DNA of 64,000 nucleotides, taken from assembly GCF_001021555.1 (NCBI RefSeq), contig NZ_LDCP01000002.1, positions 124,001 to 188,000 of the forward strand, given 5' to 3'. Position 1 is the first letter of the stretch. Every line of letters starts with the position of its first letter. Made by a program: the position numbers and the translations under genes. The stretch is from Aurantiacibacter marinus. Its GTDB lineage: Bacteria > Pseudomonadota > Alphaproteobacteria > Sphingomonadales > Sphingomonadaceae. Of the stretch, positions 1 to 8,348 are shown in pieces. A model generated the notes under the pieces. The model did no database searches, had not been told where the DNA came from, and saw nothing but the letters and a program-made list of their open reading frames with translations.

Positions 1-504
1 CTGACCGAGCACACTAGCAAGCGCCTTGGCTTCCTTGTCGCCAGCGGTCGCACGCTTGGCGGCGTTATCAACACGCTTTTCGAGGCTTTCCAGATCGGAC
101 AGCATCAGTTCGGTTTCCACCACCTCCGCATCGGCGATCGGGTCTACCTTGTTGGAAACGTGCTGGATATCGTCATCTTCAAAGCAACGCAGCACGTGCA
201 CAATAGCATCAACCTCGCGGATATTACCGAGGAACTGGTTGCCCAATCCTTCACCCGCACTCGCGCCCTTCACAAGGCCGGCGATGTCGACAAAGCCAAG
301 CTGTGTGGGGATGATCTTCGCGCTCTTGGCGATCGCGGCAATCTTGTCGAGCCGTTCATCCGGCACTGCGACCTGCCCGACGTTGGGCTCAATCGTGCAG
401 AACGGATAGTTCGCAGCCTGCGCGGCCTGCGTTTCCGTAAGAGCGTTGAAGAGGGTGGACTTGCCGACATTGGGCAGGCCGACGATCCCGCAGCGGAATC
501 CCAT
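1..504 (-). CDS. ychF: Redox-regulated ATPase YchF (Obg-family), N-terminal part
   Basis: The first 168 residues of YchF, a P-loop ATPase of the Obg class that binds ribosomes; the rest lies beyond the left edge. The Walker A/G1 motif GLPNVGKS is at residues 9-16 and the G3 motif DIAG at 73-76, followed by the glycine-rich KGASAGEG stretch typical of Obg-class proteins. The NxxE motif that gives YchF its ATP preference is outside the window. Translation starts at the ATG ending at base 504. In many proteobacteria ychF follows pth directly; here a three-gene block separates them. Identity is secure from motif order and sequence. Confidence 0.96.
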   Translation of the reverse strand, partial: MGFRCGIVGLPNVGKSTLFNALTETQAAQAANYPFCTIEPNVGQVAVPDERLDKIAAIAKSAKIIPTQLGFVDIAGLVKGASAGEGLGNQFLGNIREVDAIVHVLRCFEDDDIQHVSNKVDPIADAEVVETELMLSDLESLEKRVDNAAKRATAGDKEAKALASVLGQ

Positions 505-654
505 GGATCAGTTACCTTTGGTCAATTGAACGAGCGCAAATTTGCGTTGCGCGCCCCTTAGCTGCCAGCGGACGGTTTTGCCAGTGCCCGAAAGCACCTG
601 AGACGAAACTGCGCGTAAACGGCTTCGCAACCGGCTTGGGCTATAGCTGTACAG

Positions 655-2172
655 ATGAAAAACCTCGCCCGTGCCCTATTGGCGTCAGCACTCACCCTTG
701 CCTTGACCGCTTGCGGACTTTCGCCGGAAGAGCGGATGGACCGCGCCGAAACGGCATTTGCGGAAAACCGCTTTTCGGTTGCCAGGCTCGATCTTGCCAG
801 CGTGTTGCAGGAAAATGCCAACGATACCGGCGCGCTTGCCCTGATGGCGCGCACGCAATTGCAGCTTGGCGACGGGGAGGGCGCTGCATCCACTCTTGCG
901 CGGTTGGAAAACCTCGGTGCCTTGCCAGAAGATCACGCCGCGCTGATGGCAGAAGCGAACTTGCTGCGCGAAAATTTTGAAGCCGCCCTGGCCCTTGGCG
1001 AGCGCCTGCAAAGCGCCGAAGGTCGCCGCATCGAAGCACTGGCCCATATCGGGCTGGCTGATCCTCGTGCAGCACAGGCGGCATTCGAAGCCGGGCTGTC
1101 CTTGCCGGGAGACAAGGCGCGGCTGCAATCGGATTATGCCTTGTTTATGCTGCAAGCCGGTGATGCCGATGCTGCGCAGCGACTTGCAACAGCTGCACTG
1201 CGTGCTTCGCCGACCGGGCTTGATCCACTGCTGGCGAGCGCGCGTATTGCCCAGGCAAGAGGGGCACTCCCAGGCGCGCTCGGGTTTTTCCAGCAGGCAG
1301 CGCGCACGTGGCCGGAAAGCCGCGGCGCGTTGCTCGGTCAGGTCGGGATCCTTGGCGATCTGGGCCGGCTGGAGGAGGCACGGCCCCTTGTTTCGGACAT
1401 GGCAAGGCGCACACCCGGCGATCCCGAAGTCCTGTATTTGCAGGCGCGACTCTTTGCCGAAGATGGCGACTGGACCGCGGTTCGGCAAACCTTGCAGCCT
1501 ATCGAAGGACGCGACGATGCGCGTCAGCAACTGTTGTATTCGCGCGCGCTTGTCGAACTTGACCTCACGGAGCAAGCACTGCCCCGTCTCGGCGCACTGC
1601 TGCGGCGCTCACCTGCCAATGCAGAAGTCCGGCGAATGCTGGCACGCGCACAGCTCGCAACCAGCGATGGCGCGGCAGCCTTTGAAACTATCCGTCCGCT
1701 GGCGATCAGCGCCCGGGGTACGTCGCAGGACGTGGCCCTGTACCGAACGGCGGCCAGACAGGCGGGCCGCGCCGATCAGGCCAGCACAGCTATGGCACAG
1801 GCATCGCCGGCTGAACGGCTCGCCACGCTCCTTGCAGAAGGGGACAGTGCCTTGCGGGAGGAAAACTGGCGCGCTGCAATCGACGCCTATGAACAGTTGC
1901 GAAGCTGGACGGGCAATTCCAACGCCATGGTCCTGAACAATCTTGCCTTCGCGCACAGCCGGGCAGGAAACACCGCTGATGCAGTGCAAATTGCAGAAAC
2001 AGCCCTTGGATTGGCACCCGAAAATGCCTCTGTCATGGACACGCTGGGGTGGCTTCTGGTCGAATCCGGAAGGGACCGGTCACGCGGTTTGCTGCTGCTG
2101 GAACGTGCGGCCAATGCTGCGCCGGACAATGCGGTTATCGCCCGACATCTGGCAGAAGCGAAAGGCGGCTGA
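655..2172 (+). CDS. TPR-repeat lipoprotein, long paralogue
   Basis: A 505-residue lipoprotein of tetratricopeptide repeats. A short signal peptide ends in the lipobox LTAC with the acylated cysteine at residue 20; the rest is helical, rich in Ala/Leu/Gly with repeated pairs of the TPR type, clearest in the last 130 residues. It is a paralogue of the lipoprotein at 3165-4286: both share RLEN-G-LP near residue 85 and an IRP-L/I-A segment near residue 350. The pair flanks a PEP-CTERM gene, so a role in envelope or exopolysaccharide export, as proposed for the TPR lipoprotein PrsT of PEP-CTERM/exosortase systems, is a reasonable inference, though PrsT is usually much longer. It is divergent from ychF across 150 bases. 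Confidence 0.85.
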   Translation: MKNLARALLASALTLALTACGLSPEERMDRAETAFAENRFSVARLDLASVLQENANDTGALALMARTQLQLGDGEGAASTLARLENLGALPEDHAALMAEANLLRENFEAALALGERLQSAEGRRIEALAHIGLADPRAAQAAFEAGLSLPGDKARLQSDYALFMLQAGDADAAQRLATAALRASPTGLDPLLASARIAQARGALPGALGFFQQAARTWPESRGALLGQVGILGDLGRLEEARPLVSDMARRTPGDPEVLYLQARLFAEDGDWTAVRQTLQPIEGRDDARQQLLYSRALVELDLTEQALPRLGALLRRSPANAEVRRMLARAQLATSDGAAAFETIRPLAISARGTSQDVALYRTAARQAGRADQASTAMAQASPAERLATLLAEGDSALREENWRAAIDAYEQLRSWTGNSNAMVLNNLAFAHSRAGNTADAVQIAETALGLAPENASVMDTLGWLLVESGRDRSRGLLLLERAANAAPDNAVIARHLAEAKGG

Positions 2173-2201
2173 CAGCAATCGCGTTGTTGACGAACAGAAA
2201 A

Positions 2202-2227
2202 GGCGCCGTCCCGTGGAGGACGGCGCC
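2202..2227. terminator. Bidirectional intrinsic terminator
   Basis: A perfect 10-bp stem (GGCGCCGTCC / GGACGGCGCC) with a six-base loop, preceded by AAAA and followed by CTTT. It lies between the convergent ends of the long TPR lipoprotein gene and the PEP-CTERM gene and can serve both directions. Confidence 0.8.
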
Positions 2228-2259
2228 CTTTCGCGTAGATTGAAAGTCGCTTGTTTGCC

Positions 2260-3003
2260 TTAGGCGAAAGCCGGTTGCCCCACGTGGGCATCGCCAAACT
2301 GGCGGCGCCGGCGCATGAAGCAAAGCGAGGCAAGCGCGAGACCAAGCAAGCCAAGAATGCCGGGCTCTGGAACAGGGGTTCCGCTGGTCGATCCGCCAGT
2401 TGTGGTAGAAGTCGTCGACTCTCCCGTCGCTGAAGTGACACCGCCTGCACCTGTGATGCCCTGATAGCGCACAAAGAAGTCGCTCAGTGTGATCTGCGGC
2501 GCATCGGCACCAAACAGCAACGAAAGAGAGCCGGTTCCGGTATTCCCTTGCGATACTCCGCCACTGTTGGAGCACGAACCGCTGTTGCTGGCTTTGAAGC
2601 AAACATCGACTGCGCCGATCTGGTTTGGATAGCTGGGGTCACTGCCATTCCCGTCAGCTACGAAAGCGAACTGGTAAGCTCCGTTCACTGCCGCACCGGT
2701 GATGTCCGGATCAACATTGAAAGCAAAGCTGGAGATGTTCGACGTAACGCCGCTGCCAGTCGTGTTGGCAACCACATAAGAGAAATCATATCGATCGCTG
2801 GTGACGCTATCGAGAGTGAAGGTCAGCGTACTGGCGAGACCATCAACCGTGTTCGTATTGCTGCCGGAAAAGCCGTTAAGGTCGATCTGGAATGTCGTGC
2901 CAACGTCGCCCGCGTCCAGCGTGATCGGATCGGCAAGCGCCGGAACGGCAATCGCCATACTCATCATCAGTGCAAAGCCGGTCGCAAATTTCTTCATAAT
3001 CAT
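2260..3003 (-). CDS. PEP-CTERM sorting domain protein
   Basis: A secreted protein with an N-terminal signal peptide (cleavage near PALA-D), a Ser/Thr/Gly/Asn-rich beta-type body, and a C-terminal PEP-CTERM signal: the motif VPEPG, a hydrophobic helix, then a run of four arginines with a short extra tail. Such proteins are recognised by exosortase (XrtA) in the inner membrane and processed to the surface. Two cysteines about ten residues apart lie in the middle, reminiscent of the cistern family of PEP-CTERM proteins, an assignment I cannot verify. ATGs occur at 3009, 3003 and 2997; a GGA six bases ahead favours 3003, while 2997 gives the classical MKKF start. A sigma-54-type promoter lies just upstream. 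No exosortase gene is in this window. Confidence 0.88.
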   Translation of the reverse strand: MIMKKFATGFALMMSMAIAVPALADPITLDAGDVGTTFQIDLNGFSGSNTNTVDGLASTLTFTLDSVTSDRYDFSYVVANTTGSGVTSNISSFAFNVDPDITGAAVNGAYQFAFVADGNGSDPSYPNQIGAVDVCFKASNSGSCSNSGGVSQGNTGTGSLSLLFGADAPQITLSDFFVRYQGITGAGGVTSATGESTTSTTTGGSTSGTPVPEPGILGLLGLALASLCFMRRRRQFGDAHVGQPAFA

Positions 3004-3038
3004 GATCATTCCAAACAAAACGAGTTATCGTCTTGGTA

Positions 3039-3054
3039 AGCAATAACCGCGCCA
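3039..3054 (-). promoter_or_regulatory. Sigma-54 (-24/-12) promoter of the PEP-CTERM gene
   Basis: Read on the minus strand the site is TGGCGC-GGTTA-TTGCT, differing from the RpoN consensus TGGCAC-N5-TTGCW at one base, with exact spacing between the invariant GG and GC. Predicted transcription would start near 3028, leaving about 25 bases before the start codon. PEP-CTERM genes of XrtA systems are known to carry RpoN-type promoters under PrsK/PrsR control, so location and content agree. Confidence 0.75.
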
Positions 3055-3124
3055 GTCCATGATTTGCGCCATTTCTGTGGTTAACGGTGCATTTTTCAGC
3101 CCCGCACTGTAAAAACGACCGACG

Positions 3125-3153
3125 TTTCACCGTTTATTTGCGGTTTGCATATT
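3125..3153 (+). promoter_or_regulatory. Possible sigma-70 promoter of the short TPR lipoprotein
   Basis: TTTCAC, a 17-base spacer and CATATT end 11 bases before the start codon of the TPR gene at 3165. The hexamers match only partly and the transcript would have almost no leader, so this is a weak candidate. No sigma-54-like pair is visible in this direction. Confidence 0.25.
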
Positions 3154-3164
3154 AAGGCCGCGCA

Positions 3165-4286
3165 ATGAAGTCGAGAATACTCACTGCTTTGGCGGTTGCT
3201 GGCTTGCTGACCGGTGGTCTGGGCGCGTGCTCGCTGATCGCGCCTGATCCGATGGAGCAAGCGCGGGAAGCGTTTGAGGCGCAGGATTATCATGCTGCCC
3301 GCGAAGAGGTCTTGCGCGCACTGCAGGTGAACACCTCCGACACCGCAGCGCTTGAATTGCTCGCCCGGATCCAGTTGGCAATGGGGCTGGGGGCAGATGT
3401 CCCGGCCACGTTGGAGCGGCTGGAGAATGCCGGAACGCTCCCCGTCGATGCCAAGCTGATCGAGGCCGAGGCCTTGCTTCAGACAGGAGACCACGCCTTG
3501 GCTGTCGCCGTGTTGGAAGGGGAAGATAGTGCTGAAAGCTGGCGACTGCGCGCACTTGCCGCCAACATGGCCGGGAATGTCCCCGCAGCCGAGGCAGCAT
3601 TCGTCAGCGGCCGGAGCGCAGATGGTGACAAGCGCAAGCTTTTCGTCGCAGCGGCCAATCATCACCTTTCACGCGGCAACGCAGACGCAGCGCGATTTGC
3701 TGTCGGTCAGGCGCAGCAATTGTCGCCCGGCAGTATCGAAACACTATTTGTATCTGCAAGGCTGGCGCAGCTCGACGGGCAACCCAATCTGGCAGCGCGC
3801 GCATATCTGGCCATTCTTGATCTATCGCCGACAGACCGCCCCGCGCTGCTTGGCGCGATTGCCGAACTGGACAGGCTGGGCCGCATCGACTTGATCCCCG
3901 ACCTTATCCAGCGCGGCCGAACGGCATACCCGCAAGACATAGAATTTATCTATCTGACGGCCAGCCTCCAGGCATACGAGGGCAACTGGCAAGCTGCGCG
4001 TGACCTGCTGCAGGAACACGAAAGCGCAGCGGCAGAACATGACAACGCACGGGGATTATATGGTCAGGCGCTGCTGGAACTGGGGCAATTGGAATTGGCC
4101 CGGGCACAGATTGCGCCGCTCAATCGCCGCTATCCGGACAACGCCGCCTATGCGCGGGTGTTTGCACGCATTCTGATCGAATTGGGCGAGCACAGCCAGG
4201 CGCGCAGTGTCATACGGCCGATTGCTACGCGCTCCGATGCGCAGCCGATCGACCGCGAACTGGCGCAACTGGCTGCACGCGGTTAG
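3165..4286 (+). CDS. TPR-repeat lipoprotein, short paralogue
   Basis: A 373-residue lipoprotein with lipobox LGAC (cysteine 22) and tetratricopeptide-type helical repeats. It aligns end to end with the first ~350 residues of the 505-residue lipoprotein at 655-2172 (shared RLEN-G-LP near residue 85 and IRPIA near residue 350) but lacks that protein's last ~155 residues, which carry its clearest TPRs. Its 3' end overlaps the convergent pth stop codon by four bases, which could be how the C-terminal part was lost. It is divergent from the PEP-CTERM gene, so the three genes probably form one functional unit; the role in PEP-CTERM protein or polysaccharide export is inferred from context only. Confidence 0.83.
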   Translation: MKSRILTALAVAGLLTGGLGACSLIAPDPMEQAREAFEAQDYHAAREEVLRALQVNTSDTAALELLARIQLAMGLGADVPATLERLENAGTLPVDAKLIEAEALLQTGDHALAVAVLEGEDSAESWRLRALAANMAGNVPAAEAAFVSGRSADGDKRKLFVAAANHHLSRGNADAARFAVGQAQQLSPGSIETLFVSARLAQLDGQPNLAARAYLAILDLSPTDRPALLGAIAELDRLGRIDLIPDLIQRGRTAYPQDIEFIYLTASLQAYEGNWQAARDLLQEHESAAAEHDNARGLYGQALLELGQLELARAQIAPLNRRYPDNAAYARVFARILIELGEHSQARSVIRPIATRSDAQPIDRELAQLAARG

Positions 4287-4861
4287 TCGGCACTGTCCTG
4301 CATCCGCAGTGCAATATTGCTCATGAACCGGGCGTCATCGCCTTTTGCCAGCCATTCTGCTTCGCCGCCAATCGCGCCGAGCATATTGGCCAGACCATCC
4401 ATTTCCGACTTGGCATAATTTCCCAGCACATAATTGTGAACGCGGTCCTTGTGGCCCGGATGACCTATGCCGATGCGCACTCGGCGGAAATCCGCACCGC
4501 AATGCTGGTCAATGGATCGCAGGCCGTTGTGGCCAGCATGGCCGCCGCCGTGCTTCACTTTGATCTTGAACGGTTCCAGATCAAGCTCGTCATGAAAGAC
4601 CGTCAGGGCTTCGACCGGCAGTTTGTAGAACCGCAAGGCCTCCCCGACGCTGCGCCCGCTTTCGTTCATGAAGGTCGCCGGTTTCAGCAGCAGGATTTTT
4701 TCCCCGCCAATCCGGCCTTCCTGCGTCCAGCCTGAGAACTTCTTCTGGACGGGACCAAAATCATACATGTCGGCCAGCAGATCGCAGACGATGAAGCCCA
4801 CGTTGTGCCGGTGCATCGCATACTGCGGTCCGGGATTTCCTAGGCCAACCCAAATTTGCAT
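4283..4861 (-). CDS. pth: Peptidyl-tRNA hydrolase
   Basis: Hydrolyses peptidyl-tRNAs that drop off the ribosome, recycling tRNA. The 192-residue protein has the family signature at its N-terminus, GLGNPGPQY followed by HRHN, with the catalytic histidine at residue 19 and a conserved asparagine at residue 9. A later HDELDLEP segment holds the conserved aspartate, followed by the glycine/histidine-rich GGGHAGHNGLRSI loop. The ATG ending at base 4861 is chosen because AGAGGG lies about seven bases upstream; a GTG eight codons earlier has no such support. It follows rplY on the same strand, the usual rplY-pth arrangement. Confidence 0.96.
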   Translation of the reverse strand: MQIWVGLGNPGPQYAMHRHNVGFIVCDLLADMYDFGPVQKKFSGWTQEGRIGGEKILLLKPATFMNESGRSVGEALRFYKLPVEALTVFHDELDLEPFKIKVKHGGGHAGHNGLRSIDQHCGADFRRVRIGIGHPGHKDRVHNYVLGNYAKSEMDGLANMLGAIGGEAEWLAKGDDARFMSNIALRMQDSAD

Positions 4862-4895
4862 GGCAAACCCTCTAAACGCCAACACCGCAAATGCA

Positions 4896-4923
4896 AACGC
4901 CGGCCCCGTGAGGAGCCGGCGTT
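4896..4923 (-). terminator. Intrinsic terminator after rplY
   Basis: A nine-bp stem AACGCCGGC / GCCGGCGTT with a ten-base loop, followed on the minus strand by TTTGCATTT. It lies between rplY and pth, so it would limit read-through from the ribosomal protein gene into pth. Confidence 0.65.
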
Positions 4924-4954
4924 GCTGTAGTTATAAGAACAGTGGAGCTGTATG

Positions 4955-5653
4955 TTAGCTCTTGTCTTCCTGTTCCTGAGCTGCGTCGGCATCGGGACCC
5001 TGTTCGGTCGCGGCAGTTTCACCTGCTTCCATGCCTTCACCGGTCTGATCATCACCGTCGCCAGCTTCACCTTCCGAACGCTTGAGCGCGGACGGTGCTA
5101 CCAGAGTTGCGATAGTGTAATCGCGGTCCGTAATGGCGCTTTCGGCACCATCGGGCAGCGTGACCGAGCTGATGTGGATCGAATCGCCCACTTCCTTGCC
5201 GGTGACGTCGATCTCGATTTCGCCGGGGATCTTGTCCGCGTCGCAGTTGAGTTCCAGTTCGTGGCGCACAACGTTGAGAACGCCGCCCTTCTTGAGGCCG
5301 GGGCTGTCTTCTTCGTTGACGAATACCACAGGGACGTTGACGACGATCTTCGCGCCTTTGGCAAGTCGCAGGAAGTCCACGTGAATGGGGCGATCCTTGA
5401 CCGGATCAAGCGCCACATCCTTGGGAATGGTACGGATGGCCTTGCCGCCCGTATCGACCATCACGATGGAGTTCATGAAGTGACCGGTCATCAATGCCTT
5501 GACCAGCGCCTTTTCTTCCAGGTGAATGGTTGTTGGTTCTTCCTTGCCGCCATAGATTACAGCGGGAACGCGGCCATTGCGGCGCAGTTCACGGGAGGCT
5601 CCCTTGCCAGCCCTTTCGCGCAATTCAGCCGTCAGTTTCAGAGCTTCGCTCAT
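4955..5653 (-). CDS. rplY: 50S ribosomal protein L25 (TL5/Ctc-type)
   Basis: Binds 5S rRNA in the large subunit. At 232 residues it is the long Ctc/TL5 form: an N-terminal L25 domain ([18 protein letters not shown], then VPAVIYGG) and a C-terminal beta domain ending around residue 190, followed by an acidic, glutamine-rich tail that is probably disordered. The start lies behind an AAAGGC-type ribosome site. It heads the rplY-pth pair. The 102 bases upstream contain a GCCTCC/GGAGGC dyad at 5695-5724 that could fold in the leader, but nothing ties it to regulation. Confidence 0.96.
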   Translation of the reverse strand: MSEALKLTAELRERAGKGASRELRRNGRVPAVIYGGKEEPTTIHLEEKALVKALMTGHFMNSIVMVDTGGKAIRTIPKDVALDPVKDRPIHVDFLRLAKGAKIVVNVPVVFVNEEDSPGLKKGGVLNVVRHELELNCDADKIPGEIEIDVTGKEVGDSIHISSVTLPDGAESAITDRDYTIATLVAPSALKRSEGEAGDGDDQTGEGMEAGETAATEQGPDADAAQEQEDKS

Positions 5654-5755
5654 AAGACTTGCCTTTCAAAAAGTTGATATACTCCCTCCATCACGCCTCC
5701 AGGGATGACCATGACAGGGGAGGCGCGCGTCTAGCAGGAGCGGCGCAAATTGCAA

Positions 5756-6628
5756 CTATTGTATGCGGCGCACCCGATATCCGCGTGCAGACAGCAGGGC
5801 AGGGAGGCCCGTTTCACCCAACATATGCCCCACGCCGACTGCCACCAGCAGATCCTGGCCGGGGTCCGAAGCCTGAAATTGCACGATCTGGTCGGCATAA
5901 CCTGCATTGCGATCATCGACGAGGTTTTCACGCAAATCGGTATTGCCGCGAAAGCTGGTAAGAATTGAAGTTTCTATCGCTTGCAGGTCACCCGCCAGCC
6001 ATGCAGCTCTGCGCGCGTTTCCGGCGCGGCAATCGCTTTCCTCTGCAACACTGACAAGCAAGTCGGCCTGCGCATCATCTGGCAGGCCGTCAAATACAGC
6101 AAATTGCCTGTCGAAACTTTCAAGCGACCGGGCATTGTCAAATCGGGCAAGCAATGCCCGGTCCACGCCATTGGCCGCATTGGAGCACCGCGCAGCATTG
6201 CCCAGTTGCAGCGCTGCGGCCCAGGTTTCGGTATGGATCAAGCTGGCAGGATCAATGCCGGCAGCATCCAGAGATGCGGCAAGCATCGCCTTCTGCCGCC
6301 CCGGAACGCGGTCGAGAATAGGAACAAGGCCGACATCGTAGGCACGCGCTTCAAACGCAAGGGCCGCTTGTTCACGCTCACCCAGGTCGGCGATTTCGAC
6401 CAGCAGCAGGTCGGTTTCGGCCAGCACCCGTTCCAGTGCAGGCGTGCGCCATTCGGTGTCATCGGGCAGTGCGTGAATCGTACCGAACAGCCAGACACGT
6501 TCGCTTTCAGGCCCGGTCGCTTCCCAAAGGGCGGGCGAGGGCGGGGGCAGGTCCTCGCCGGAATCCTCAAGGGCGCCGCAGCTTGTCAGCCACAGCGCCC
6601 CCAGGATCAGTGTGAGTGAACGGATCAG
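5756..6628 (-). CDS. TraB/GumN family lipoprotein (CTG start)
   Basis: A 290-residue TraB/GumN-family protein. The fold's signature GTIHALP is at residues 49-55 and the closing VGVGH motif near residue 265. A signal peptide ends in the lipobox LTSC (cysteine 17), so it is probably membrane-anchored. The reading frame is open from an upstream stop near 6752 with no ATG, GTG or TTG until residue 68, already past the conserved GTIHALP. The only start that gives a signal peptide is the CTG at 6628-6626, which overlaps the TGA of the preceding TraB gene as CTGA. The biochemical role of bacterial TraB/GumN proteins is not settled; metal-dependent protease or chaperone activity has been suggested. 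Confidence 0.85.
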   Translation of the reverse strand: MIRSLTLILGALWLTSCGALEDSGEDLPPPSPALWEATGPESERVWLFGTIHALPDDTEWRTPALERVLAETDLLLVEIADLGEREQAALAFEARAYDVGLVPILDRVPGRQKAMLAASLDAAGIDPASLIHTETWAAALQLGNAARCSNAANGVDRALLARFDNARSLESFDRQFAVFDGLPDDAQADLLVSVAEESDCRAGNARRAAWLAGDLQAIETSILTSFRGNTDLRENLVDDRNAGYADQIVQFQASDPGQDLLVAVGVGHMLGETGLPALLSARGYRVRRIQ

Positions 6629-7569
6629 TATTCGACCCGCTCTGCCACATGGCCGCGCTCTGCCAGCAGATCCTGCACGCTGTTTCGGCCGCCAAGATGG
6701 CCAGCGCCAACCGCGATGAACACCGTGCCGGGCTGGTCCATCCGGTCATCGATCCAGAACGCCCAATTCGCGTTACGCTGGGTGAACAATACGTCGTAAA
6801 GCACCGGATCGCTTTCCATCGCATCATTCATGATATCAGCGAGGCCTTCTGGATCACCTTCCACCCATTCGGAAACCATCTGGCCAAACATTTCTTCCAT
6901 TTCACCAAGGCCGCCAATCGTGTCGTCGAGCATTGTCAGCTGCGCTTCGATAGGCAAGCCATCAAAAAAGCCCAGTTGCTGCGCGACGGTTTCGAATGCG
7001 GCGCGGTCCTTGTCCGCGATCATGTGGTCGAGTTGCATCTCGACGCCGTTTGCCGGATTCAGGCCTGCTTGCATCATGGCCACTTGTGTCAGGGTAAGAA
7101 AAGCAAACCAGGGCTCGAAACCATCGAGCGCGGCTTCTGGAATGTTCAGCCCGGTCATCGCGGCTTCGTATTCTGCCCGGTCTTCTTCATTCATCAAATC
7201 TCGCAAAGTGCCGCCAGTGGTCAGCTGGGCGAGGCCCATTTGCATTTCAGCGAATTCTGCCGGATTTTCCATGAGTGCGCTGGTGTCGATCTCGCTCACG
7301 AACTGGTCGGAACTTGTCAGCGCCTGCTCGACCGTGGGCTTCAGCCAATCGAGGCCTTCAGGAAGCACGTGGACCGTTCCGAACAGATAAATCGTGGTGT
7401 CTTCATCGGTCACGCGCCACAGGGCGGGGCCGCCCGCTGTGGCCTCGCCGGGCATCGCATGACCTTCATGACCTTCATGGCCTGCATGATCCTGAGCGAG
7501 CGTCGCGGCCGGAAATGCGCAGGCCGAAAGAGCGATGGCAGAGGCGGACAGAATTAGGTTCTTCAACAT
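6625..7569 (-). CDS. TraB/GumN family protein with His-rich linker
   Basis: A 314-residue TraB/GumN paralogue. The N-terminus is a signal peptide that could be cut at LAQ (residue 25/26) or act as a lipoprotein signal at LSAC (cysteine 17). Residues 27-38 form a His/Gly-rich linker with four histidines in the spacing HxxHxxHxxH, a possible metal-binding strip. The signature GTVHVLP is at 64-70 and VGAGH near residue 290. GAGAGGAA lies upstream of the start. It overlaps the next TraB gene by four bases (CTGA), implying coupled translation. It is 42 bases after the last gene of the small membrane-protein operon and could be part of that transcript. Confidence 0.9.
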   Translation of the reverse strand: MLKNLILSASAIALSACAFPAATLAQDHAGHEGHEGHAMPGEATAGGPALWRVTDEDTTIYLFGTVHVLPEGLDWLKPTVEQALTSSDQFVSEIDTSALMENPAEFAEMQMGLAQLTTGGTLRDLMNEEDRAEYEAAMTGLNIPEAALDGFEPWFAFLTLTQVAMMQAGLNPANGVEMQLDHMIADKDRAAFETVAQQLGFFDGLPIEAQLTMLDDTIGGLGEMEEMFGQMVSEWVEGDPEGLADIMNDAMESDPVLYDVLFTQRNANWAFWIDDRMDQPGTVFIAVGAGHLGGRNSVQDLLAERGHVAERVEY

Positions 7570-7611
7570 GGGGGGATTCCTCTCAAAAGATCAGTAAAAT
7601 GGAAAGCAAAT

Positions 7612-8040
7612 TCAGCGGAAATTGAGTTTTCTCAAACCGTAAGCGATGCCGGTCGAAAGAAGCGCGAAGAAGACTATCGCCATCGCAGACGGTGTGCGGA
7701 CGATTTCCATATCCGCGAGAAGGAACCATGCGAGATACGCCAGCACTCCTGCATAAAGGCCGATTGTGTGGGCCCAGAGATTGTCCATCAGATCAATCTC
7801 GTCGATCCGCCGAAAGTACTGCCAGGTCGCCCAGATCATACCCGCGACAACTGCAACTATGGCGGCAATGGGCAACCACAGCGGGATTGTGCCGTTCTGA
7901 TAGAGCTTTGACGCCAATCCGCTTGCGAATCCTGCAGTCACGGAAACAAGCATGGCTAAAGTAAAGTACAACCAGAACTTGCGGCGACGCGCTGCCAGGC
8001 GGGCTTCACCAGACAATTTCGGCTTGTTATCGTCCATCAT
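7612..8040 (-). CDS. Four-helix small membrane protein (array member 1)
   Basis: A 142-residue protein with a basic N-terminus and four predicted membrane helices (about residues 24-44, 54-75, 90-110 and 119-137). After helix 2 it has RRIDE followed by an LW pair leading into helix 3. This resembles the R-x-D-[DE]...[LM]W motif at the same place in its neighbours and suggests distant paralogy. The first ATG overlaps the preceding stop as ATGA, and AAGGA is upstream; a second ATG follows immediately. It is the last of eight tightly packed minus-strand genes. No known family was recognised. Confidence 0.82.
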   Translation of the reverse strand: MMDDNKPKLSGEARLAARRRKFWLYFTLAMLVSVTAGFASGLASKLYQNGTIPLWLPIAAIVAVVAGMIWATWQYFRRIDEIDLMDNLWAHTIGLYAGVLAYLAWFLLADMEIVRTPSAMAIVFFALLSTGIAYGLRKLNFR

Positions 8041-8348
8041 CCGACAGTTCCTTGTAGGGTTTCCCGGTTGGCAAAAAAAGAGCTTGAGCCATTTGGCCGC
8101 TTCCAGACATTCATGATCATGACCACAGCAACCGCGGCAATGTAGTGCAGTATCGCGTCAGGTTTCGAGAGAAGCCCCCAATCGCCGGAATACGTATCGC
8201 CGGCCAAGGTATTCAAAGCGGCGAACGAAGCCGTCAGGGATCCGATGAGACCGAATGTCAGCACAACGCCCCAGCCCATCAAGTGAACGAAACTCCGCGC
8301 GAAGGAAGGCTGCGCATCGTTTTCGGGCCAATCAGACTTCTGAGTCAT
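8037..8348 (-). CDS. Small membrane protein, 103 aa (array member 2)
   Basis: A 103-residue protein with two or three hydrophobic segments (about 19-48 and 66-82) and polar ends. Unlike its neighbours it has no RxDE motif, so it may be a different family. The ATG at 8348 lies inside the XRE regulator gene: the two genes overlap by 17 bases in different frames. The frame is open further upstream, but only through regulator coding sequence. Its tight packing between the regulator and the next four-helix gene suggests a protein that works with both; function unknown. Confidence 0.75.
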   Translation of the reverse strand: MTQKSDWPENDAQPSFARSFVHLMGWGVVLTFGLIGSLTASFAALNTLAGDTYSGDWGLLSKPDAILHYIAAVAVVMIMNVWKRPNGSSSFFANRETLQGTVG

